Part shown: one piece after another, positions 45,702-53,862 of the stretch | Position numbering within the stretch: position 1 is the first letter of the stretch | Layout of the letters: the number at the start of each line of letters is the position of its first letter | NCBI RefSeq assembly: GCF_002835465.1 | Contig: NZ_PIZM01000002.1 | Location: forward strand, 62,001-126,000 | From: Psychromonas sp. psych-6C06 | GTDB taxonomy: Bacteria; Pseudomonadota; Gammaproteobacteria; Enterobacterales; Psychromonadaceae | Direction: 5' to 3' | Length of the DNA: 64,000 nt | Translations under genes and position numbers: made by a program | The notes under the pieces: model-generated | What the model was told of the DNA's origin: nothing | Databases searched by the model: none | What the model saw: only the letters and a program-made list of their open reading frames with translations

Positions 45702-46610
45702 TTAGAAGTAACCTTCCATCTTTTTCTTTTCCATTGAACCAGCTGAGTCATTATCGATAACACGGCCTTGACGTTCAGATGTCGTAGTTAATAACATCTC
45801 TTGGATAATTTCAGGTAATGTTTTAGCTTCAGATTCAATGGCACCTGTTAATGGGTAACAGCCTAACGTACGGAAACGGACGCTTTTCATTTCAGGGACT
45901 TCACCTTCTTCAAGTGGCATACGATCATCATCTACCATAATAAGTGAGCCATCACGTTCAACAACAGGACGAGGCGCAGAGAAGTACAGTGGAACCATCT
46001 CAATCTCTTCTTGATAAATGTACTGCCAGATATCAAGCTCAGTCCAGTTAGAAAGCGGGAATACACGAATACTTTCACCACGGTCAACTTTAGAGTTATA
46101 GATATTCCAAAGCTCAGGACGTTGGTTTTTAGGATCCCAACGGTGCTTCTTGTCACGGAACGAATATACACGCTCTTTAGCACGAGATTTTTCTTCGTCA
46201 CGACGCGCGCCACCAAAAGCAGCATCAAAACCACCCGCATCTAAAGCCTGTTTAAGACCCTGTGTTTTCATCACATCGGTATGCTTAGCGCTGCCATGTG
46301 TAAAAGGTCCCATACCCATTGCTAACCCTTCAGGGTTTTTATGAACAAGCAACTCAAAATCATATTTTTTCGCTAAGTTATCGCGAAATTCAATCATCTC
46401 TTTGAATTTCCAGTCTGTATCTACATGCAATAAAGGAAATGGGATTTTACCTGGGTAAAATGCTTTACGTGCTAAATGCAGAAGTACTGAAGAATCTTTA
46501 CCAATTGAGTAAAGCATTACTGGGTTATCAAATTCAGCGGCTACTTCGCGCATAATTTGAATTGACTCAGCTTCCAATGCTTTCAGGTGAGTTAATCTAT
46601 TTTTATTCAT
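45702..46610 (-). CDS. cysD: CysD: sulfate adenylyltransferase subunit 2
   Basis: A 302-residue PP-loop ATPase subunit with [11 protein letters not shown] as the PP-loop, the [13 protein letters not shown] and [16 protein letters not shown] segments, and the conserved C-terminus [17 protein letters not shown]. It adenylates sulfate together with CysN. AAGGAAAG precedes the ATG. It heads the cysD, four-helix-bundle, cysN, permease, cysC run and is downstream of the kpsT-like gene by about 190 bases. Confidence 0.95.
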   Translation of the reverse strand: MNKNRLTHLKALEAESIQIMREVAAEFDNPVMLYSIGKDSSVLLHLARKAFYPGKIPFPLLHVDTDWKFKEMIEFRDNLAKKYDFELLVHKNPEGLAMGMGPFTHGSAKHTDVMKTQGLKQALDAGGFDAAFGGARRDEEKSRAKERVYSFRDKKHRWDPKNQRPELWNIYNSKVDRGESIRVFPLSNWTELDIWQYIYQEEIEMVPLYFSAPRPVVERDGSLIMVDDDRMPLEEGEVPEMKSVRFRTLGCYPLTGAIESEAKTLPEIIQEMLLTTTSERQGRVIDNDSAGSMEKKKMEGYF

Positions 46611-46804
46611 GACTTTCCTTCGTTAAACATGATGTAGTTGCGAATGATTATGCCCTAATGTGCCGACATAGTTAATAATATCAAGGGAGTTTATTGATGT
46701 TAGAATGCTATAACATAGAATTTTTTGTCATTAAGCAACAAAAGCAATTAGTTATAATAGTTTTAAAAGCGATGATTCAAACTAATTAACTAAAAAAAGA
46801 TAAA

Positions 46805-47455
46805 TTAAAGTTCCCTATAGATAGCAATAGCTTCAGCGAGATCGGAATAAAAAGTTAATCCCCCCTGGTGTAAAATAATTGCACTATCACAAAACTCTTC
46901 AATCTCTTTAATATCATGGCTTACCATGATCACATTTGCAGTTTTACTTTTATCAAGTAATGCTTGACGGGCTTTTTTGCGGAATTTTTGGTCTCCGACC
47001 GATGTTGCTTCATCGATAAGGTAAACCTCAAAGTCGATTGCAATACAACAACCAAAGGCAAGACGTGAGCGCATACCACTTGAGTAACTTTTTACTGGTA
47101 GATCATACTTTATTCCTAATTCAGCGAAGTTTTTCACCTTCTCTTCATATTCATCTAAATCTGCAACGCCATTCACGCGACCGATAAAACGTGTGTTTTC
47201 ACGCCCAGTCATTTGCGGATGAATACCCGTTGCTAAAGCAACAGGCCAAGAGATAGCTTTATCAGTAATCACTTTGCCCTTATTCGGATATTCACTGCCC
47301 GCTAAAATACGAAACAACGTGGATTTACCCGCACCGTTTGACCCCAAAATGCCAATATTATGCCCTTCAGGAATGGTGAAGTTAATATCTTGAAATATAT
47401 ACTGATTACCTAAATCGGAAGGGTAATACTTGGTGAGATTTTGTAGTTTAATCAT
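46805..47455 (-). CDS. KpsT/CtrD-like capsule-export ABC ATPase
   Basis: A 216-residue ABC ATPase: Walker A GSNGAGKS, signature SYSSGMRSRLAFG, Walker B VYLIDEATS and the switch His in MVSHD. Length and the short N-terminus (MIKLQNLTKYYPS) match KpsT/CtrD/BexA, which power export of group 2-type capsules through a KpsM permease; members of the O-antigen Wzt family are longer. The ATG at 47455 is chosen over an in-frame TTG three codons earlier; neither has a clear ribosome site. No permease gene is adjacent, which is unusual. Confidence 0.85.
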   Translation of the reverse strand: MIKLQNLTKYYPSDLGNQYIFQDINFTIPEGHNIGILGSNGAGKSTLFRILAGSEYPNKGKVITDKAISWPVALATGIHPQMTGRENTRFIGRVNGVADLDEYEEKVKNFAELGIKYDLPVKSYSSGMRSRLAFGCCIAIDFEVYLIDEATSVGDQKFRKKARQALLDKSKTANVIMVSHDIKEIEEFCDSAIILHQGGLTFYSDLAEAIAIYREL

Positions 47456-47464
47456 AAGTTTCAA

Positions 47465-47694
47465 CTATCTATTTAAAATCAATCGCAGTGTTAACGCTAA
47501 TATAACAGCAAGCAATCTAATAAAAAACCAATTCACCACAGAGTATGCAGAGGGACACAGAGAAATAATGAGAAAAATTATTTTTTGAACCTTTTACTTC
47601 TTGTGTTTTCCTCTGTGTAAGCGAGGCGCTCTGTTGATGAATTCAAACCGAAACAACGTTTCGCAGTTGAATAAAGTGTGCGTGGTGATCGTCT
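47465..47694. repeat. CACAGAG-containing intergenic repeat
   Basis: CACAGAG occurs at about 47535 and 47557, and its inverted form CCTCTGTG near 47610, in the spacer between the kpsT-like gene and the metallo-beta-lactamase gene. Units of this type are scattered in many marine genomes. No gene is visible here. Confidence 0.4.
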
Positions 47695-49086
47695 TTAAAG
47701 AATTAAACCTTTATCACTACCAATTAGCGAACTTACACCTTCTAATGCAAGCTTCTCTGCCAATGCTTGCTTAGCACCATCATCACCGTGGACAATAATT
47801 ACTTGCTTGGGTTGGTGGCGTATTCGTTTAACAAAATTAACCAAATTAAATTGGTCTGCATGAGCAGAATAGCCAGAAATAGTATGAACCCCAGCCCTCA
47901 CATCTAACTTAACACCATCAATAAATACATAACCACCACTAGGCCCATAACGCTGAATATCAGCCCCTAATGTACCTCGCGCTTGATAACCTACAAACAA
48001 AACATCAGCGGTGGGTTCATTAATGAAACGTTGCAAATAATTAACCACACGGCCGCCACTACACATTCCACTCGCGGCAATGACAATCGCCGGTTTGTCA
48101 CGTTTGGCTAAATATTCAATGGTTTGTAAATGCTCTGCATGCGTATTTACCGTATACAAACTATCAAAGTTTAACGGCTGACGACCTTGTTTTACGCGCC
48201 GTTTCGCTTCGGCATCCCAAAGTTTTTGAAAGTGTTGGTAATGTTCAGTGAATTTAGCTGCCATTGGCGAATCAACAATCACCTCAATATCAGCAAGCTT
48301 TTGATATTTTGATCGCCCCACTATCTGCTCTAGTTCATACAACAACTCTTGCGTACGACCAATACTAAACGCAGGAATAATCACCACACCATTATCACTA
48401 ATCGCTTTGACTAATACTTTCTCTAAACTTTTAGCGCGATCTTTTCGCCCTTGATGATTTTTATCACCATAAGTACTTTCAATAACAACAATATCAGCTT
48501 TATAGGGGCTTTTAGGCGCCGCAAGTAAAGGGGAATAGGTAGCACCGAGATCACCCGAAAAAACAATACGTTTCGCTTGCTGATTTTCGGGTTTAACATC
48601 AATTTCGATATAAGCAGAACCAAGAATATGTCCGGCAGGTTGAAACTTCACTTTGCCTTTGACCACACCTTGCAAATCAAGCGCAAACCATTTTTTATAA
48701 GGCACAGCAACGAGCTGTTTTTTTAACAATGATAAACACGCTTTAATAATCGAACGATTACGTGTAACACCAACCTTCAAAGCATCTTCAATCACCATCG
48801 GTAATAAAGCAGCCGTTGCTTCAGTCGCAATAATAGGCCCCGTAAATCCAGTAGCTAACAGGTAAGGAATGCGCCCAACATGGTCGATATGGCAATGGGT
48901 CACCAATAACGCTTGAACGGTGGAAATATCAAACTTAATGGAGAGCAAATCATCATCACCACGGCCAGAGGTTTCAGCGCCTTGAAATAGACCACAATCT
49001 ATCAAAAGGCTATTTTGCGAATCAATAACTAACTGGTGGCAAGAGCCTGTTACGCCATTAACAGCACCGAGATGAAGTATTTGCAT
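47695..49086 (-). CDS. metallo-beta-lactamase/beta-CASP ribonuclease-like protein
   Basis: A 463-residue protein with the MBL zinc motif H64-C-H66-I-D68-H69 and the beta-CASP/RMMBL regions (ESTYGDKNH; SGMCSGGRVVNYLQ; ISGYSAHADQ; VHGDDGAK). The family includes CPSF73/Ysh1-like RNA endo/exonucleases. It is complete and should bind two zinc ions. AGGAG precedes the ATG. Location in a polysaccharide cluster is unexpected, and it could be unrelated housekeeping RNA processing; the adjacent kpsT-like gene is about 240 bases downstream. Confidence 0.9.
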   Translation of the reverse strand: MQILHLGAVNGVTGSCHQLVIDSQNSLLIDCGLFQGAETSGRGDDDLLSIKFDISTVQALLVTHCHIDHVGRIPYLLATGFTGPIIATEATAALLPMVIEDALKVGVTRNRSIIKACLSLLKKQLVAVPYKKWFALDLQGVVKGKVKFQPAGHILGSAYIEIDVKPENQQAKRIVFSGDLGATYSPLLAAPKSPYKADIVVIESTYGDKNHQGRKDRAKSLEKVLVKAISDNGVVIIPAFSIGRTQELLYELEQIVGRSKYQKLADIEVIVDSPMAAKFTEHYQHFQKLWDAEAKRRVKQGRQPLNFDSLYTVNTHAEHLQTIEYLAKRDKPAIVIAASGMCSGGRVVNYLQRFINEPTADVLFVGYQARGTLGADIQRYGPSGGYVFIDGVKLDVRAGVHTISGYSAHADQFNLVNFVKRIRHQPKQVIIVHGDDGAKQALAEKLALEGVSSLIGSDKGLIL

Positions 49087-49127
49087 ACTAAGCTCCTATT
49101 ATTCAAGTAATAACAGATACAGGGGAA

Positions 49128-50315
49128 TTACATCTCTATTTTACTCATTACCGTTTTAGCCATCTGTTGCATGATAACTTTACGTGAAAACTGATCAATA
49201 AAAGACTGTCTGCTACATTTTTCAAGGCGTAATAACTTTAGCTTTTCAACCGCAGAATTCGGGTCGTTGGGTATAAAAACCTGCGCATTGTCAATTTCAG
49301 TTTCTATAAATTGTTGAGTAAATCCAGTTGCCCCACATAACATCGGTTTACCGCTGGCAGCATACTCAAACAGTTTAGAAGGGATAACATAACTTAACGA
49401 TTCACTACTGTCTAAATTCAGAAATAACACATCGGCACGCTGATAATAATAAGGCAGCTCATCACGAGCAACAGGGGGAATGACCTCAACATTAGTGACC
49501 TTTAGCGTCTCTAATTTAGCGATAAGCTTTGCCATTCGCCTGCCATCACCAATTACCTTAAACTTAACCGTTTCCCCTAATAACAGAGCAATTTTAGGAA
49601 TAACATTTTCTAATGTTTGCGCGCGACCTATATTACCAGCATATAAAACCGTTAAGGGAGTTTTAAAATTAGAAGAGGGAAAACGAGGGTTGTCAGCTAA
49701 AAAAACATCATCAATACCATTTGTATAAAAAGAACGAGAAGCACTAATATACTTTTTGGAAAAGAATGGCTTAAAACCAGAAGAAACTAGATTAATATGG
49801 GTAGCTTGTTTAAAGGTGTAATAATTTAAAAAAGTCAGCACAGGTAACAGAAAAAACTTCACTTTAGCTGAGAAAAAATCTTTTACATTTTCAGCAAACA
49901 AATCTCGAATATCAAGCACTAAAGGCGCATCTTTTTTACGTGATAAGTAACTAGCAACAGAGGCGGTTAATAATTTGGCTGAAGTCGCATAAATAAGATC
50001 ATACTTTTCTCGTTTGACTTTTTTTATAACTTGCCTGAAAAACGAACTGGCAGCAAAAAGTTCACCTATGAACCGCCCACTATGTGAAGGGATTGCAATG
50101 CGCGTAATCGTGACGTTATCAAAGTGGCTCATATTATTGATAGCCGGCTTAAATGAAGAATAACGAGATGGGGTTGTTGTGACCACCTCAAAAGTGACAT
50201 TAGGGTATTGTTCAGCAAGTGCAATAATTAATGCATGACTTCTAAATGAGCAAGCAGAAATATCTGGGGCAAAAAAGTAACTTAGGATTAACACTCGTTT
50301 TTTATTAACCATCAT
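49128..50315 (-). CDS. glycosyltransferase family 4 protein
   Basis: A 395-residue GT-B fold glycosyltransferase. The N-terminal domain opens ILSYFFAPDISACSFRSHAL, typical of WbuB-like enzymes; the C-terminal GT4 domain contains VLYAGNIGRAQTLENVI, FKVIGDGRR and the nucleotide-sugar block PSKLFEYAASGKPMLCG. It transfers a sugar from a nucleotide donor during assembly of the repeat unit on the cytoplasmic face. It overlaps the previous glycosyltransferase stop by four bases (ATGA), so the two act in the same pathway. Donor and linkage cannot be read from sequence. Confidence 0.88.
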   Translation of the reverse strand: MMVNKKRVLILSYFFAPDISACSFRSHALIIALAEQYPNVTFEVVTTTPSRYSSFKPAINNMSHFDNVTITRIAIPSHSGRFIGELFAASSFFRQVIKKVKREKYDLIYATSAKLLTASVASYLSRKKDAPLVLDIRDLFAENVKDFFSAKVKFFLLPVLTFLNYYTFKQATHINLVSSGFKPFFSKKYISASRSFYTNGIDDVFLADNPRFPSSNFKTPLTVLYAGNIGRAQTLENVIPKIALLLGETVKFKVIGDGRRMAKLIAKLETLKVTNVEVIPPVARDELPYYYQRADVLFLNLDSSESLSYVIPSKLFEYAASGKPMLCGATGFTQQFIETEIDNAQVFIPNDPNSAVEKLKLLRLEKCSRQSFIDQFSRKVIMQQMAKTVMSKIEM

Positions 50316-51565
50316 TTATAGAGAGCCTGTCGATAGAGTTCAACCAATTTATGCTCTTGCTCTTGCCAACATAAATGTGGAGCTGCCTTGACAGCATTAC
50401 CTTTATATACCTCTCGCAATTCAGGAGAACACACCAATTTATTTAACACAACCACTAGCGCATTAAGATCGTTGTCAGGAACAACTTCACCAACTTGGTA
50501 TTGTTGTACCACTTTACGAATCTCAGGAAAATTAGTCGCCACCACCGGTAGCTCAGCCAATATATATTCAAACAGTTTATTTGAATCGGTAGAAAAATGA
50601 TTCAAGCAAGTATTTTCAATCGGTTGAACGCCAATATCAGCTGAAGCGGTATACTCAGGTAGTTCGGCTAATGCCACTGTCGGAATGAACTTCACTCTAC
50701 CTGTCACACAAAGATGCTCTGCAAGTTGCATCAGTTCAGTAGTTTGGCGACCGCCGCCGATAAATACAAAATAAGCGTTCGGCACATTCGATGCACATTC
50801 AACTAACTTGGGTAAACCTCGCCCCTGTTGTAAGCCACCTTGATAAACAATAATAGGCCAATCATCATGCTTTAGTTCAAGTTCTTTGCGTAATCGATTA
50901 CTATTTACACTAGAGGTATAATTTTCAGACAAGCAAGGCCTATTTTGTAAAACAATAGGCCTTGCTATGCCGTAAGCACGCGCAAAAAATTTAGCACGCA
51001 TATCAGTCGTCGTTATAGTGGCCACCGCTTTTGGCATCAGTTTTTTTTCAACCCAGCCAACCACATTACGAAAGGCTTGGTAACCTTCACGGCTAGTGCT
51101 GATTTCATGGGCGTCGTACACCAATGGAACTCGGCATATTTTTGAAGCAAACCATGCAGTCGGTAGTACATTCACATCATGTGCATGAATGGCATCGGGT
51201 TTGCTTTTAACCATCTGATAACACAAACCAGCATGTGTTGATAAACGTGCAATTAGGCGAAGTATCTGACGATGGGTAGCGAGTGATTTGACTTTAACTG
51301 GCGTAACAACGTGCTTAGTATTATCAACATGTTTTTTATGTTTACCACGTAATTTCCAAAAAGGGCTGCGTGCAACACGCTGCACTTTCACACCACTCGC
51401 TAATATCTCTTTCTCTTGTGTTTTATTGGGGGTGTGTAATGCAAACACCGTAACCTGATAACCAACACCTTGCAAAGTTTGCGCTTCTTTTAAAACACGA
51501 GCATCGTTAAGAAACTCATTCCAAACGAGCATGTGAATTTTTTTATTGTTTTTATTTTTAATCAT
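50312..51565 (-). CDS. glycosyltransferase family 4 protein
   Basis: A 417-residue GT-B enzyme with the N-terminal GT4-like domain (MLVWNEFLNDARVLKEAQTL; DAIHAHDVNVLPTAW) and C-terminal GT1-type domain (VYQGGLQQGRGLPKLVE; FVFIGGGRQ; NKLFEYILAELPVVATNFPE). It is coupled to the downstream glycosyltransferase by the four-base overlap. The ribosome site before ATG 51565 is weak, and a 510-base non-coding gap lies upstream, so this may be the first gene of its transcript. Confidence 0.88.
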   Translation of the reverse strand: MIKNKNNKKIHMLVWNEFLNDARVLKEAQTLQGVGYQVTVFALHTPNKTQEKEILASGVKVQRVARSPFWKLRGKHKKHVDNTKHVVTPVKVKSLATHRQILRLIARLSTHAGLCYQMVKSKPDAIHAHDVNVLPTAWFASKICRVPLVYDAHEISTSREGYQAFRNVVGWVEKKLMPKAVATITTTDMRAKFFARAYGIARPIVLQNRPCLSENYTSSVNSNRLRKELELKHDDWPIIVYQGGLQQGRGLPKLVECASNVPNAYFVFIGGGRQTTELMQLAEHLCVTGRVKFIPTVALAELPEYTASADIGVQPIENTCLNHFSTDSNKLFEYILAELPVVATNFPEIRKVVQQYQVGEVVPDNDLNALVVVLNKLVCSPELREVYKGNAVKAAPHLCWQEQEHKLVELYRQALYK

Positions 51566-52075
51566 ACAGGGTACTTATAGACACGAATAGACACACACAC
51601 GATAGTTGGTCAAACCTTTAACACTCTTTTCGACTCAGTAAAAAATGATAAACTACTTTACCCACTGCATGTAAACTTACACTAAAAAATGATAGTAGAA
51701 ATAGTTTATCATAGCAGTAATCATCGAACTCAAGTGAATGTGGGGACTCTCGTCAAAAAATAGACAAGAAACAAGAAAAGAAAGGGGACATCCTAACCTT
51801 ATTTGAGAATTTTAACTCAATTGATAAGCCAAATGCACAAAAAACCAACTCCCCCGGCTGTTATAGATATGTAGTGGTTGGGCATGACGGCATAGGCACA
51901 GACTTCACTTGAAAAAACATTCGTTAAAAGCGAACGTGATCAATCATCCATTAACGACAATGTTAAAAACTTTGGACTTTATATTTAGCCATAGGTTGTC
52001 ATTGAAGTTACGTGAAAAAGGTTTGGGTGCCTTACTCTTTACTACTACTGCTTCTAAGGAGTGACCATATATGCC
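51566..52075. other. 510-base gap with possible gene debris
   Basis: No intact gene or RNA is seen between the DUF6270-like gene and the glycosyltransferase. Short open stretches on the + strand (for example YVVVGHDGIGTDFT at about 51863-51914, and a stretch ending LLFTTTASKE near 52060) and the phrase GGGGACATCC at 51784 look like remains of a mobile or older gene. I cannot name them. A promoter for the downstream glycosyltransferases would be expected here. Confidence 0.3.
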
Positions 52076-52804
52076 TTACCTTTCTCGCTTTTCTCTATTA
52101 AGCTCTATTTTCAATTTTTGTGCGGCAGTTAGTCGATAATCTAAAATATAATGAAATGGCGCTATACCCCATTTATGGTTAAAATCAGGTGTGAACACTT
52201 TTAGAGGGAAAGAATAAACTTGCTCTTTATCTAAAACACTCTCAATAACATTGTAAAGTTTATCCAAATAATCATTGCGTTCTTTAGTCTCGCATTTTGA
52301 GTATTTCCATTCCGAATTAGGGGGATTAGGGAAACACCAATAGACTTTATTAAGCCTTACTTTGTCTAATAAATTGAATTTTTTAAGCTCTTCAATAAAA
52401 TTATTCCATCCACGCAACCAATATGAAAAATGTTCCTCTGTCCCAGACCTAATGACCTGGAAATCTATTTCATTAAACAATTGCTTAAAAGAAGGTGACA
52501 TTGTAGCAATACTCCCATTTGATGAAACACATAAATCAAGACGCTCATCAATCAAATCAATTAAAATAAGATCTGGATTATAATTTTTTACTGTTTCAAA
52601 TAACTGCTTATTCAAATCAAACTCTACCATTTTGGCTTGGAACTTTGACTTTATAGATTCAGTATCGGGTATGTGCTCAAATTTATCTGGTAAAAAAGAA
52701 GCTAATGATGTTCGAGCGTGATAATTAATATTAAATAATTTTTTTATTTCAGAAACTTCAAAAATATCCCTAGTTACACAAGACCCAACAATAAGGCACT
52801 TCAT
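52076..52804 (-). CDS. DUF6270-like polysaccharide-cluster protein
   Basis: A 242-residue soluble protein. The opening MKCLIVGSCVTRDIFE, followed by YHARTSLAS and later DLILIDLIDERLDL, matches DUF6270, an SGNH-hydrolase-like family found in capsule and LPS clusters. The Gly-Ser of GSCVTRD and an Asp-His near the C-terminus (FTPDFNHKWGIAPFHY) could form the catalytic set of an acyl-esterase or acyltransferase, but no activity is established as far as I know. ATG 52804 follows TGGAG by six bases. Strongly AT-rich like its two upstream neighbours. Confidence 0.65.
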   Translation of the reverse strand: MKCLIVGSCVTRDIFEVSEIKKLFNINYHARTSLASFLPDKFEHIPDTESIKSKFQAKMVEFDLNKQLFETVKNYNPDLILIDLIDERLDLCVSSNGSIATMSPSFKQLFNEIDFQVIRSGTEEHFSYWLRGWNNFIEELKKFNLLDKVRLNKVYWCFPNPPNSEWKYSKCETKERNDYLDKLYNVIESVLDKEQVYSFPLKVFTPDFNHKWGIAPFHYILDYRLTAAQKLKIELNREKRER

Positions 52805-52898
52805 ATTACGCTCCACTTACTATTTTATGTTTCATATCTAGTCTTTAAATTTAATTTATCTGCCACTGTAAATCATGAACTCTGGGAGTATTCCAAGC

Positions 52899-53801
52899 TT
52901 AGAAAGTAACTTTCTTTAGCAAAAGATCAAAGTTTGAAATTTCATCAAAATTAGTAACAATGCACTTACTACCAAATAGTTTTTTTGTTACAGAGGTTAA
53001 ACGTTCTATGTCGTTAAGATCTGTAAATTCATCGTCAATCATCATATATTGGTAATTTTGAGTGTTACTAATCACAAAGATAATTCTTTTGGCTTTATCA
53101 CACAATTCAAACATTCTTTTTAGCCTTTTATTTAAAGTATCGCTAATATTTTTAACATTCAAATTTTTGTCATATATTCCTTTACTTTTATTTTTAGTTG
53201 CAAGTTTATGCCAGTTATAATGTGCTAATACATACCTATTTTTTACATCTAACGTATAATAACCAAATGTAGAGTCAAGGTAATTGTTGATTGTATCAAT
53301 ATTTGACGAGCTTACTAACTTATCAATTTCCTCATATGAACTAGAGATAAACTTGATTCCTTTCCCATGTTTATCATGTAGATGATTTTCATATTTCATG
53401 CAAACTTGATGGTTATTTAACTTTTCATTTGGGTATTTCAAAGCAATATTTTTATTCTCTAAAATATTTGCAATTGCATCAGGAGAGAAAAAACCACTAT
53501 CAAATGGTAAAGAAGCTTGTTTGATCCGTAATTCATCTTCCAGCAGCCCTTTAGTAAAGCACCTAAAACCGGCCGGAATAACAACTAACTCACCACTACT
53601 GAGCATACCTTTAACTTTTATTCTTTGTTCGGAATCAATTGAATCTAACGCCAACTTATATTCATCTAATTTTTTTTTTATAAAGAGTCCAGAGGGCCTT
53701 TCATTGTAAGCCATTGCCATTAAATCGTGAGACACTTGGATATTTATATCCTCAAGAAGACAAGCAGCATCCCTGATTAGATTAATATTTCTTGATTTCA
53801 T
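52899..53801 (-). CDS. DUF1796-like (putative papain-like) protein
   Basis: A 300-residue protein that I recognise only loosely. The N-terminal third is helical; VVIPAGFRCFTKGLLED, then QASLPFDSGFFSPDAI, recalls the GxxCxxxxxL...xPFDW core of DUF1796 proteins, described as putative papain-like cysteine peptidases, with C112 as the candidate nucleophile. Lysine- and asparagine-rich composition sets it apart from the flanking wec and cys genes. GGGG precedes the ATG. It is downstream of the deacetylase/sulfotransferase gene, probably in the same transcript. A role in polymer modification is only inferred. Confidence 0.5.
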   Translation of the reverse strand: MKSRNINLIRDAACLLEDINIQVSHDLMAMAYNERPSGLFIKKKLDEYKLALDSIDSEQRIKVKGMLSSGELVVIPAGFRCFTKGLLEDELRIKQASLPFDSGFFSPDAIANILENKNIALKYPNEKLNNHQVCMKYENHLHDKHGKGIKFISSSYEEIDKLVSSSNIDTINNYLDSTFGYYTLDVKNRYVLAHYNWHKLATKNKSKGIYDKNLNVKNISDTLNKRLKRMFELCDKAKRIIFVISNTQNYQYMMIDDEFTDLNDIERLTSVTKKLFGSKCIVTNFDEISNFDLLLKKVTF

Positions 53802-53862
53802 ACCACATTCCCCTTCAAAATAAACACCTTAACTTCAAAAAAAAAATTATAAAAAGAAGCGT

